From Chitinophagaceae bacterium (lineage in GTDB: Bacteria > Bacteroidota > Bacteroidia > Chitinophagales > Chitinophagaceae), in the NCBI GenBank assembly GCA_019638475.1, contig JAHBTR010000002.1, forward strand, positions 496,001 to 560,000: a stretch of 64,000 nt of DNA. Direction: 5' to 3'. Position numbers and translations under genes: made by a program. Below the pieces are notes generated by a model, which did no database searches, was not told the origin of the DNA, and saw nothing but the letters and a program-made list of their open reading frames with translations. Positions 1 to 7,669 of the stretch are shown here, piece after piece. How positions within the stretch are numbered: position 1 is the stretch's first letter; each line of letters starts with the position of its first letter.

Positions 1-800
1 ATGAATAATGGTTCATCACTTTCGTTTGTATATTCCTCCAATTTAGGGTCGGATATAAAGAGTTTCTGTAATTTATCTTCAATTAGGTTTTGTTGTGTTT
101 GGCTGAATGTTACAACTCCTAAACTCAATTTTCGTTTTTTTGAATTGTTGTAGTGCGACTTAACAAACTCCACAATTTCATCCGCTTCAAATTTATTTGT
201 TCGTGTTTTTCCCTTGTCGTAAAAACCTTTTACTTGATGGTATCTTACTTTCCGGTTTAAATCATCTGATGAAGGAAATGTAAGTAATTTGTTCCCGTAA
301 TAATTTACATTACTGAAAGTAATCAAACTTTCGTGTTTACTTCTGTAGTGTCGCAATAAATATTTTGAAGGAACAGACAACGACAAACAGTCATCTAAAA
401 TACTTTCTAAATCTTCCACATCCATATTTTCCTCGTCTAATTTAATGGTGCTGAAAAACGAAGTAGGTGGCATTTGTTTGGGGTCGCCTACAATGACAGA
501 CTGTTTTGCTCTTGCTAAGGCACTTACTGCTTCGCAAGTTGGTAACTGTGATGCCTCATCGAAAATCAAAATATCAAAATGCTTTGTGCTTACATCAAAA
601 TACTGTGCAACCGAAATTGGACTCATTAATGTACAAGGGGCAATCCGTGGCAGCAAGGTTGGAATTTGGTCAAATAGTTTCCTTATGCTTAATCCCCGCC
701 CTCTATTTTTAATAGCACGTTGCAAAATGCCAATTTCAGAACTTTGCATTGCTTCTGTGGTAGTGTTTGGCAACTGTGTAGTCAACTTTACACGCAATTC
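1..800 (-). pseudogene. Superfamily 1 DNA/RNA helicase, fragment (C-terminal motor part)
   Basis: Reading the minus strand from about 800 down to the window edge gives an open frame of about 266 residues with no start codon. It contains an FDEASQ Walker B motif (around 545-562), the VGDPKQMPPTSFF motif that follows it in this family, and an LRHYRSKHESL motif. These are typical of large AAA_11/AAA_12 helicases of the DUF4011 type. The N-terminal half, including Walker A, is absent. Instead the frame runs straight into the 3' part of a DUF2130 gene at about 796-800. The gene continues beyond position 1, so its C-terminus is not seen. It is most likely a 5'-truncated remnant from a deletion, recombination or assembly join. 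The family call is firm; the pseudogene status rests on the missing N-terminus. Confidence 0.8.
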
Positions 801-1630
801 CTGAATTGTAATATTCGCTATCAGCTTCCAAAAACGAAACAAGAACAGCATATTCGCATTTTTTCTCTGTGCGGTCTTTGTCAAGTTCTTTTAGAAAATC
901 TTCGTTTTTCTTTTTTGTTGCAGTTTCATCACCCTCATTTTTCATTTCAAACATTATTGAAATGATTTCGTTTCCTACTTCGTCAGTTTCTCTATAAATA
1001 AAATCGCCTTTACTACCGGATTTTGTGTTATTGTCCTTTTCAAAATATGCTCTTTGAAAAGCAGTTGGACGAAGTTTATTAAACTCGGTTTCACAATGTT
1101 GTTCTAATGTTTCGCCTACCATTTTTGTTGATAGTTTCAACTTCATATCTTTTCTCAATGCAATTTCCTCGTCCTTATGCTTAATGATGGCATCTTTTTC
1201 TTTTAATTCAGCCGAATATTTTTCACTTAATGACTTTTCAAGAAGTTGCTTTTCGGTGTCTTTTATTTTTACAACATTAGCCAACTCATCCCTTTCCTTT
1301 TCAATTTTTTGGATTGCTTCATTTATAGCAAGTTTTTTTTTCAACTTCTGCATTGTCAAGTTTGGATTTGAGTTGCTGTAGCTCGGTTGCTTTTTGAGCT
1401 TTTATTTCAGTCAGTTCGTTGTCTTTCTTTGCCAGTTGCTCTTGTAAAGAATTTCTAACATTTGCTTCGGCAAGTTTTACAGCACTTTCTTTCTCCCTGT
1501 TGGCAAGGTTTAATCGTGTTAGCAATTCTTCTTCAAATTGGTGGTCACGAACTTGTTTAAGAATGTCAGTAAAACCTGCTTCATCAACTTTAAAAACCTT
1601 GCTGCAATTTGGGCAAATTATTTCGTTCAT
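796..1630 (-). pseudogene. DUF2130 family protein, frameshifted and C-terminally truncated
   Basis: The N-terminal piece (start ATG 1630) begins MNEIICPNCSKVF, a zinc-ribbon-like CxxC start, followed by a long charged coiled coil. The frame is then lost in a run of nine A residues (T on the plus strand, 1333-1341). Removing one A restores a continuous reading through ...VEKKLAINEAIQ... into the conserved DUF2130 core (GDFIYRETDEVGNEIISIMFEMKNE; then ECEYAVLVSFLEADSEYYNSGI-like text near 800-850). Family members normally continue for more residues after EYYNSGI, but here the sequence switches abruptly to helicase coding sequence at about 796-800. The gene is therefore broken twice. DUF2130 proteins have no settled function; coiled-coil plus nuclease-like core is the usual description. 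Confidence 0.8.
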
Positions 1631-1747
1631 GTCGTTTAATGTTTTTTGTCTTTATATTCAGTTGGTTTAATTGGTGTAAGGTTGCCAATAAAATGACTGC
1701 TTACTCCCAAATATAAATTACTTTATCAATTCATATTACTTTTTTTA

Positions 1748-2233
1748 CTACACTTTTAAACCATAATATAAGTGTCCACAAATTTCTCCATCAAAATTGG
1801 CAATATCTGGCAGATGCCCCCATTGCATAAAATGATACTTTTTGAGTAGGTTTATACTGGCTATATTTTTATCTAATACTATGGCAAAAATATTGTTGAA
1901 ATATAGATTTTTTGCTTCTTTGATAGCAAATTCAATTAACGCACTACCTATGCCTTTTTGTTGATAATTTTTATGAACATAATAACTTATTTCAGCAGTA
2001 AAACGTACTGCTTTTCTTCCTAATCTATATGGGCTAAAACTTAGCCATGCAACAACTGTATTGTTTTTTGTATAAACATATATTTGATAAGGCTTTGCAT
2101 GTTGCTCAAACCAAATTAATCTTTCTTCTATGCTAATAGGTTCAGTATCGGCTGTTTCAAATTTGGCTAAAACAGCATCATTATAAATAGCATTAATTTC
2201 GTTCAAATCTTCTTTTTGGGCAAGCCTTATCAT
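1748..2233 (-). CDS. GNAT family N-acetyltransferase (phosphinothricin acetyltransferase-like)
   Basis: This 161-residue protein has the single-domain GNAT layout. Residues MIRLAQKEDLNEINAIYNDAV form strand 1/helix 1, and AEISYYVHKNYQQKGIGSAL contains the acetyl-CoA pyrophosphate-binding Q-x-x-G-I-G loop. The ending ASINLLKKYHF is the usual C-terminal helix. Best resemblance is to the Pat/phosphinothricin group, which acetylate amino groups of small toxic amino-acid analogues; the actual substrate is unknown. I chose the ATG at 2233; an 11-residue extension would need a TTG start. It is the last gene of a minus-strand run, 52 bases after the DUF1801 gene. Confidence 0.8.
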   Translation of the reverse strand: MIRLAQKEDLNEINAIYNDAVLAKFETADTEPISIEERLIWFEQHAKPYQIYVYTKNNTVVAWLSFSPYRLGRKAVRFTAEISYYVHKNYQQKGIGSALIEFAIKEAKNLYFNNIFAIVLDKNIASINLLKKYHFMQWGHLPDIANFDGEICGHLYYGLKV

Positions 2234-2285
2234 GCAAACTGAACTTGTTTTATATAGTGTATTCAATTAAATTTTTCATTATAGG

Positions 2286-2708
2286 CTAACCATATTTTTG
2301 TTGTAGAAAATCTATGGTAGATTTCATTATTTTTTTTAGAACATCTTGATTAATGTCTGCTAATTTTTTTACATAGATACACGATTTTCCCATTGTAAAT
2401 TTACCCAAATCTTTCAGCAGTTTTTCTTCTCCTTTGCAGCTACAACTTACATATAATGATATGGCAGCTTTTCTTGGTGAAAAGCCTACCAGAAACCAAT
2501 CGCCTTCTTGTCGGCTTCTTTCAGACTTGTAATGATATTTGCCAAAACCAATCATAGAAGCTCCCCACATTGTGGGTTTGTAGCCAGTAAATTCTTGCAT
2601 TAGTTTTAGCAGTTCAAAACTATCTTTCTTTTTTTGTTCAGTATCGGCAAACGAATCGATAAATTCATGAACATCTGCTTTGGTTTGTTTGGTTTTAATT
2701 TCTGCCAT
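2286..2708 (-). CDS. DUF1801 domain-containing protein
   Basis: A 140-residue soluble protein covered almost entirely by a DUF1801 (YdhG-like) domain. The N-terminal helix is VHEFIDSFADTEQKKKDSFELL, the central block PTMWGASMIGFGKYHY is the family's most conserved stretch, and GKFTMGKSCIYVKKLADIN follows near the end. Members are small, widespread and biochemically uncharacterised; a frataxin-like fold has been noted for relatives. It begins only 3 bases after the stop of the upstream DUF6265-YCII gene, so the two are surely cotranscribed. No signal peptide or membrane segment is visible. Confidence 0.85.
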   Translation of the reverse strand: MAEIKTKQTKADVHEFIDSFADTEQKKKDSFELLKLMQEFTGYKPTMWGASMIGFGKYHYKSERSRQEGDWFLVGFSPRKAAISLYVSCSCKGEEKLLKDLGKFTMGKSCIYVKKLADINQDVLKKIMKSTIDFLQQKYG

Positions 2709-2711
2709 TTG

Positions 2712-3563
2712 TTAAGGTTTTAATTTCCAAATTTTATCAGAAAAAGGTAAGTACTCTGCAAGTGCTGCTGAACCATACCAAGTAAAAATTTCAAAATCTA
2801 ATAATTGGTTTTGTATAGCAGGGTCGGTTTGTAATAATGTTTTTGCTTCTTCTATTGATGTAAGGTTGTTTAACACAAAAATTCCTCTGTAAGCGTTTTC
2901 ATTTTTTCCTAATGGTCCAGCAATAATGAGTTTACCTTCATCTACCAATTTGTTGATGTTGTTAAGATGTTCCCTAAAACTTTTGCTTATAAGTTCTTTA
3001 TCTTTTGTAGTGTTTGTTCCTGTTTTTAGTATAACTAAAAAATAACTTTTCATACCATAATCATCAGCACCTAATTTTTGTGCTAATGCTTTGTCATAAT
3101 TAGGGTTTGCAGTAGTTGTGTCTTTCACATTTTGTAGCATCATTTTATAAGAAAAACCTTTTTTCTTTCCGTCAGATACTTGTACAAAAATTTCATTTGC
3201 TGCAAGTTTTTGATAAATTATTTTTTTAGGAAAGTCGTGTGTAGGATTTTCAAATATAAAACTGCTATCGTTTTTTGTTAGTTGAAATGCTATTCCTTCT
3301 CCATTGTTTTGATTAATGACAGTAGCAGTATAAATAATTTGATGATTTCTTTCTTCTATAGTAAGGTATTCTGAAATAATCATTTGATTGTTTTTCAGTT
3401 TGTATGAAAAACCTTTTAGTGTATGGTTATTCAATTTGTCCCAGTGTTCATATATTTCTTTGTTATCCATTTTCCAAGTTCCTTGTAAGAAATAGGGCAT
3501 ATTTGATTGAGCAAAAATTGCATTGGCAGTTAAAAGTGTTGTAAGTAAAAAAAGGTATTTCAT
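2712..3563 (-). CDS. Secreted DUF6265-like domain fused to a YCII-related domain
   Basis: The start chosen at 3563 gives a clean signal peptide, MKYLFLLTTLLTANAIFAQ, with cleavage likely after the Ala before Gln. An in-frame extension upstream would bury this leader. Residues about 20-150 (FLQGTWKM...FENPTHDFPKKIIYQ) match the DUF6265-type lipocalin-like domain. Residues about 165-270 (DDYGMKSYFLVILKTG...EGKLIIAGPLG...LDFEIFTWYG) match a YCII-related ferredoxin-like domain, possibly enzymatic but uncharacterised. A fusion of the two in one exported protein is notable. It is in a run with the cupin gene upstream (67-base gap) and DUF1801 downstream (3-base gap). Confidence 0.75.
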   Translation of the reverse strand: MKYLFLLTTLLTANAIFAQSNMPYFLQGTWKMDNKEIYEHWDKLNNHTLKGFSYKLKNNQMIISEYLTIEERNHQIIYTATVINQNNGEGIAFQLTKNDSSFIFENPTHDFPKKIIYQKLAANEIFVQVSDGKKKGFSYKMMLQNVKDTTTANPNYDKALAQKLGADDYGMKSYFLVILKTGTNTTKDKELISKSFREHLNNINKLVDEGKLIIAGPLGKNENAYRGIFVLNNLTSIEEAKTLLQTDPAIQNQLLDFEIFTWYGSAALAEYLPFSDKIWKLKP

Positions 3564-3630
3564 TGTGTTGATATTTAGTTGTATGAATGGTTTGTTATAA
3601 TAGTTTAATGATATGCACAAACAACATTGT

Positions 3631-4206
3631 TTATTTTTCTATACCTGAATATTTTTTATAAATTGCTCTATAGCCTAATAAACGTCCTATGGGTGCTATT
3701 GTATTCATTAATATTTTTTGTAGTCCAATAGGCATATCTGCTAAAAAAGTTTTACTATCAAGATATTTTAGTGTAACCAATTCTTGCATTAAACCAAATT
3801 TGCCATTTTTACTTTTTCCATCTGCTGTAAGTCCCATTAAATTTTCTATTAAATAGTCAAAGTCTAATGCTGGAGAAACAGAGTGTATATATGTTACAGG
3901 AGTACTTTCATTATTGTAATGATTGTGTGGTATGTTTTTAGGTAAAGTAATTTTTTCGCCAGTAGTTAATGTTGTTAATTGATTGTCTTTTATAATAGTT
4001 AATTTACCTGAAATAACTTCAAAAGATTCGTCTTGTAATAAGTGAAAGTGATTTGGAACAAGTTTTCCTTTATTGTAAATAGTTGCTTTTAATATAACAG
4101 ATGCACCATTGGTATCTTTGGCAGTTTCAATAAACTCATAAGTATCTTTGGTTAAGGGGTTGGTAACTATTTGTCCTTTTAATGGCATATTGTTATTTTT
4201 TGTCAT
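3631..4206 (-). CDS. Cupin domain protein
   Basis: About 191 residues with one conserved cupin barrel. The first metal-binding motif is NHFHLLQDESFEVISGKL (HxH...E pattern), the second is LPKNIPHNHYNNESTPVTYI. A C-terminal helical stretch (GLMQELVTLKYL...GRLLGYRAIYKKY) is common in a subgroup of small cupins near oxidoreductases. Start is uncertain: ATG at 4206 (MTKNNNMPLK) or at 4188 (MPLKGQIV); a longer version would require TTG at 4257 and adds a hydrophobic N-terminus. It is the first gene of the minus-strand run ending with the GNAT gene. The substrate is unknown. Confidence 0.7.
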   Translation of the reverse strand: MTKNNNMPLKGQIVTNPLTKDTYEFIETAKDTNGASVILKATIYNKGKLVPNHFHLLQDESFEVISGKLTIIKDNQLTTLTTGEKITLPKNIPHNHYNNESTPVTYIHSVSPALDFDYLIENLMGLTADGKSKNGKFGLMQELVTLKYLDSKTFLADMPIGLQKILMNTIAPIGRLLGYRAIYKKYSGIEK

Positions 4207-4393
4207 TACTATTATAAGCAAGCATAACAAAGTTCTGAAAAAAGTAAGTGAATACAAAAATTTTCTTTTGAATGGCTGATTAACTATATACCATATTTTT
4301 GATAGTATAGTATCGGTAGCAACAAATCAAAATGTTATACACTAACAACTATTTTAATTATTTTTCAACAGCAGTTTGAATTATATTTGAAAC

Positions 4394-5161
4394 ATGAGTA
4401 AAGATATAAATAATATAAACAAGCGTAGAAAAACAGTGCTTAAAATTTCTTTAGCTGTCAATATTGTATTTATTATAATTACTATTGCTTCTATTATTTT
4501 TCTTGCAAAGAATCATTATTTGCCTATTGTATTTCAAAAAATATTTGGGTATAAAAATGATTTGAGTTATATAAGAAATCCTGTTTATAAAAATTCTTTA
4601 GCAGTATATCCAATGTATCAAGAACAAAAAAATATTGTTATGCTTGGCAACTCTTTAACAAGCTATGCTAATTGGTCTGAACTACTGAATAGGGCAGATG
4701 TAGCCAATAGAGGAATTAATGGAGATGTAACACAAGGTTTTATATCAAGACTACAATATGTTATCAACCTGCAACCAAAAATTTGTTTTATAGAAGGAGG
4801 TATTAATGATATTAACAACAATATTTCTCAAGCAATTATTGTTGAAAATTTAAGTAAGGTAATTGATACATTGCAGAAGTATCATATTAAGCCAGTATTA
4901 ACTACTGTTACATTATTAGCCAAACATTTTGATTATGTTAGCCCTATCAATCAAAATAAACAAATAAAAGAACTTAATAAAGCCTTATTGCTACTTTCTA
5001 AAGAAAAGCAAATTAGTTTGTTAGACTTGAATAAATATGTAAGCGACAATGATTTTCTTAAACCATCATTTGCAACGGAAGATGGTATTCATTTTACAGA
5101 TAAAACATACATAGTTTGGAAACATGAGGTAGAAAAAATACTTCAACAAGAAGGGTTGTAG
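4394..5161 (+). CDS. Membrane-anchored SGNH/GDSL-family hydrolase
   Basis: 255 residues. A basic N-terminus is followed by one hydrophobic segment (about residues 16-39), so the catalytic domain should face the periplasm. The SGNH signatures are visible: block I MLGNSLTSYANW (nucleophile Ser), block II Gly in ADVANRGINGD, block III GGINDI (Asn), block V DGIHFTD (Asp and His). Such enzymes cleave esters of acyl, acetyl or sugar substrates; the target here cannot be told. A TATATTTG box lies only 4 bases before the ATG, so the transcript could be leaderless. A nested dyad (5201-5242) follows the gene. Confidence 0.85.
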   Translation: MSKDINNINKRRKTVLKISLAVNIVFIIITIASIIFLAKNHYLPIVFQKIFGYKNDLSYIRNPVYKNSLAVYPMYQEQKNIVMLGNSLTSYANWSELLNRADVANRGINGDVTQGFISRLQYVINLQPKICFIEGGINDINNNISQAIIVENLSKVIDTLQKYHIKPVLTTVTLLAKHFDYVSPINQNKQIKELNKALLLLSKEKQISLLDLNKYVSDNDFLKPSFATEDGIHFTDKTYIVWKHEVEKILQQEGL

Positions 5162-5200
5162 TATGTATATTGTTGCTACTATATTGCTCAATATTATTTT

Positions 5201-5242
5201 TGTAATTCGTAAAAATATTTTGTAACCTTTACAAAAATTACA
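5201..5242. promoter_or_regulatory. Nested inverted repeats upstream of the flavodoxin-reductase-like gene
   Basis: An outer pair TGTAATT (5201-5207) / AATTACA (5236-5242) encloses an inner pair TTTTGTAA (5218-5225) / TTACAAAA (5229-5236). The inner dyad has a 3-base spacer. It lies about 50 bases before the ATG at 5293 and 40 bases after the SGNH gene, so it may be an operator or a weak terminator without a U-tract. Confidence 0.3.
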
Positions 5243-5292
5243 CACTCTAATAATTAATGAAAAGAGTATAATCATTTTTAAAATAAAGAATC

Positions 5293-5961
5293 ATGTCAAA
5301 AGCAGTTAAAATAATTTCAGTAGAACATCTTACACACGATGTACTTAGAATAAGAGCAGAAAAACCTGAAGGTTTACAATATACACCAGGTCAGGCAATG
5401 GATATTTCTATTAATAAAAAAGGATGGGAAGATAAGTTGAGTGCATTTACATTCACATCATTGCCAGAAGATAATTTTATAGAGTTTACTATTAAAACAT
5501 ATCCTTCAAGACAAAGAGTAACCAACGAATTACTTTCTATACAAGCAGGAGATGAAATATTTACTTACAAACCTTTTGGCGATATTAGTTATAAAGGAGA
5601 GGGTATTTTTCTTGCTGGTGGTGCTGGTATTACACCTTTTATTGCTATTCTAAGATTGCTTGAAAAGCAACATAACATTGGTAACAGCAAATTAATTTTT
5701 GCCAATAAAACCCAAAGCGATATTATTTCAAAAGATTATTTTGATAAAGTATTGGGTGCAAATTTTATCAATATACTTTCTGACGAAACAGTTGAAGGTT
5801 TTGAACATGGCTTTATTAATGCTGATTTAATAAAAAAATATAGTGCAGATAATTTGAAATATTATTATTTGTGTGGACCAAAACCAATGATGGATGCTGT
5901 AGAAAAGCATCTTGCAACTTTGGGTGTAGATGATGAACACATTGTAAAAGAAGGCTTTTAA
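5293..5961 (+). CDS. Ferredoxin/flavodoxin-NADP reductase-like FAD oxidoreductase
   Basis: 222 residues, the usual size of a minimal FNR module. The N-terminal FAD domain (about 1-100) shows YTPGQAMDISI and LSAFTFTSLP, the latter in the place of the RxYS flavin motif. The NAD(P) domain (about 105-222) has GIFLAGGAGITPFIAIL and the terminal YYLCGPKPMMDAVEKHL motif (CGP followed by the C-terminal region). It should pass electrons between NAD(P)H and a small carrier protein or act as a soluble reductase. It ends 5 bases before the SDR gene, suggesting they share a transcript and possibly a redox role. Confidence 0.85.
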   Translation: MSKAVKIISVEHLTHDVLRIRAEKPEGLQYTPGQAMDISINKKGWEDKLSAFTFTSLPEDNFIEFTIKTYPSRQRVTNELLSIQAGDEIFTYKPFGDISYKGEGIFLAGGAGITPFIAILRLLEKQHNIGNSKLIFANKTQSDIISKDYFDKVLGANFINILSDETVEGFEHGFINADLIKKYSADNLKYYYLCGPKPMMDAVEKHLATLGVDDEHIVKEGF

Positions 5962-5966
5962 ACACT

Positions 5967-6680
5967 ATGAATAAATATGCGTTAGTTACAGGTAGCTCTG
6001 ATAGAATAGGTAAAGCAATGGCTATTGAATTAGCCAAGCAAGGTTATCGCTTGTTGTTGCATTACAATAATTCTATACAAAAAGCAACACAAGTAAAAAC
6101 AGAAGTAACATCTTTTGGTGTAGAGGCAGAACTAATACATATTAACTTTTTAGAAGAAAATAATTTTGACGATATTTTTCTACAACTAAAAAATAGACAT
6201 ATACAATTAGAAGTATTGCTAAACTGTGCTGCTGATTTTATACCTTCTGATTTTACTAATAATGGAAATGAATTACTACAAAAAGAAATTAAAATAAATT
6301 TTGAAAAAGCTTATCTCTTAACAAAAGCATTTGCCCATGTTTTTGAACAAGGGCTTATTGTAAACTTTCTTGACACAAAAGTTGAAAAAAATTATACCAA
6401 GCATTTAGATTATATTTTAAGTAAAAAATTATTGAAAGAGTTTACCAAACTTTCAGCAGTTCATCTTGCACCAAATTTTAGGGTAAATGCAATAGCACCA
6501 GGGTTAATATTGCCACCAAAAGATAAAGACGAAACATATTTATTAAATTTAGCAAAAAATATTCCCTTACAAACAATCGGTAATGTAGAAGAAATTGCAA
6601 AAGCCCTTAGGTTTTTATTAGAAAGTAAATTTGTTACAGGACAAATTTTATATATTGATGGGGGAGAGCATTTAGTATAG
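5967..6680 (+). CDS. SDR-family oxidoreductase, pteridine reductase / FolM-like
   Basis: 237 residues with a Rossmann fold. The cofactor loop is TGSSDRIGKAMAIEL, i.e. the TGxxxRxG form that marks pteridine reductases and FolM rather than the common TGxxxGxG. NCAAD is the NNAG-equivalent; the catalytic YxxxK is YILSK; NAIAPGLILPP follows as usual. FolM/PTR1 enzymes reduce dihydromonapterin or dihydrofolate with NADPH. The gene lies just ahead of a FolB-FolK fusion (184-base gap), which supports a pterin/folate role. It follows the FNR-like gene by 5 bases. Specific substrate is inferred from motif and neighbourhood. Confidence 0.75.
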   Translation: MNKYALVTGSSDRIGKAMAIELAKQGYRLLLHYNNSIQKATQVKTEVTSFGVEAELIHINFLEENNFDDIFLQLKNRHIQLEVLLNCAADFIPSDFTNNGNELLQKEIKINFEKAYLLTKAFAHVFEQGLIVNFLDTKVEKNYTKHLDYILSKKLLKEFTKLSAVHLAPNFRVNAIAPGLILPPKDKDETYLLNLAKNIPLQTIGNVEEIAKALRFLLESKFVTGQILYIDGGEHLV

Positions 6681-6708
6681 TGAGTTGGTTAAATTTTAAA
6701 ATATATAT

Positions 6709-6733
6709 AACCACAAAGGCACAAAGAACACAG
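6709..6733. repeat. ACAAAG-rich dispersed repeat remnant
   Basis: The sequence AACCACAAAGGCACAAAG and the following bases are a tandem CACAAAG-type motif. From general experience, similar motifs recur between genes in many environmental bacterial genomes, often near four-helix-bundle or GxxExxY genes. Only one copy was seen in this window, so its repeat nature rests on that prior knowledge. Confidence 0.4.
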
Positions 6734-6864
6734 CGTAATTAAAATGTGCCGAGTAATAAAGAAAAATATTTCAACAACAAAAGGAATACCGAATTTTGCT
6801 CTCTAATATAGAAGATACATTTTTGCTGTATATTGTACACTAATTAAAACCTAACATTGCTATT

Positions 6865-7632
6865 ATGAACTTTGATGCTATACCAAAACTATCTATTATT
6901 AAAGTAGAAAAACTTAGACTTCGTGCCTACATTGGTTTTATTGATTGGGAAAAAGTAAACTTACAAGATATTGTTATTTCCTATTCTTTTAAATATAATT
7001 CAAGTCTTGCTACTAAAAGTGATGATGTACATTTTGCCGTAAATTATAAAAGCCTCAACAAACAAATTATTGCACTAATAGATAACAAGAAATTTAATTT
7101 AATAGAGCATGTAGCCGAAATAATTTTTGAATCTATTCAAGCATTTAGCCCAGAAATTCAGCATATAAAAGTAAAAGTAGAAAAACCTTATGCACTAAGA
7201 TTTGCTGATAATGTATTAGTAAAAATTTCAAGTGAAGATAGATATAATGTAGCTATGATTGCATTAGGCTCTAATATTAATGCAGATGAAAATATGGCTA
7301 AAGCTCTTAGCCTTATACAACAATTAGGTACTATTGTTCAACGTACAAAATTTATTAAAACAAAGGCTTTAAAGTTTGAACAACAACCAGATTATTTGAA
7401 TGGTGCTATTTTATTAATGACTAAAAAATGCTTATCTGAATTAGTATTTGAGTTAAAACAAATAGAAACTATGATAGGTAGAGTAAGAGATAAAGAAAAT
7501 AAAAATGCACCAAGAGAAATTGATTTAGATGTTACTACCTATAATTATTTTGTGATTGATAAAGACATTAATGAACTTCCCTTTTTAAAAGACTTTATTA
7601 AAGAGTTGCAACCCAATATTACTATTGATTAA
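6865..7632 (+). CDS. Bifunctional dihydroneopterin aldolase (FolB) - HPPK (FolK)
   Basis: 255 residues in two folate-pathway domains. Residues about 8-120 are FolB-like: VEKLRLRAYIGFIDWEKVNLQDIVI, then VNYKSLNKQI, NLIEHVAEII (catalytic-region pattern) and KVKVEKPYALRFADNVLVKI. Residues about 128-255 are FolK: VAMIALGSNINADENM, TKALKFEQQPDYLNGAILL, KQIETMIGRVRDKENKNAPREIDLDV. FolB turns dihydroneopterin into 6-hydroxymethyl-dihydropterin; FolK pyrophosphorylates that product, so the fusion joins successive steps. The FolK end is somewhat short after the DLD motif. Upstream is the FolM-like SDR; 37 bases downstream starts the acyl-CoA ligase. Confidence 0.85.
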   Translation: MNFDAIPKLSIIKVEKLRLRAYIGFIDWEKVNLQDIVISYSFKYNSSLATKSDDVHFAVNYKSLNKQIIALIDNKKFNLIEHVAEIIFESIQAFSPEIQHIKVKVEKPYALRFADNVLVKISSEDRYNVAMIALGSNINADENMAKALSLIQQLGTIVQRTKFIKTKALKFEQQPDYLNGAILLMTKKCLSELVFELKQIETMIGRVRDKENKNAPREIDLDVTTYNYFVIDKDINELPFLKDFIKELQPNITID

Positions 7633-7669
7633 TGATGCTGTATATTGCAGCTATAACTTAATTAATTGT

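Noticed and set aside
445..804. Plus-strand open frame over the first kilobase
   Set aside because: The minus strand in the same place encodes clear helicase motifs (FDEASQ, VGDPKQMPPT), so the plus-strand frame is a shadow.
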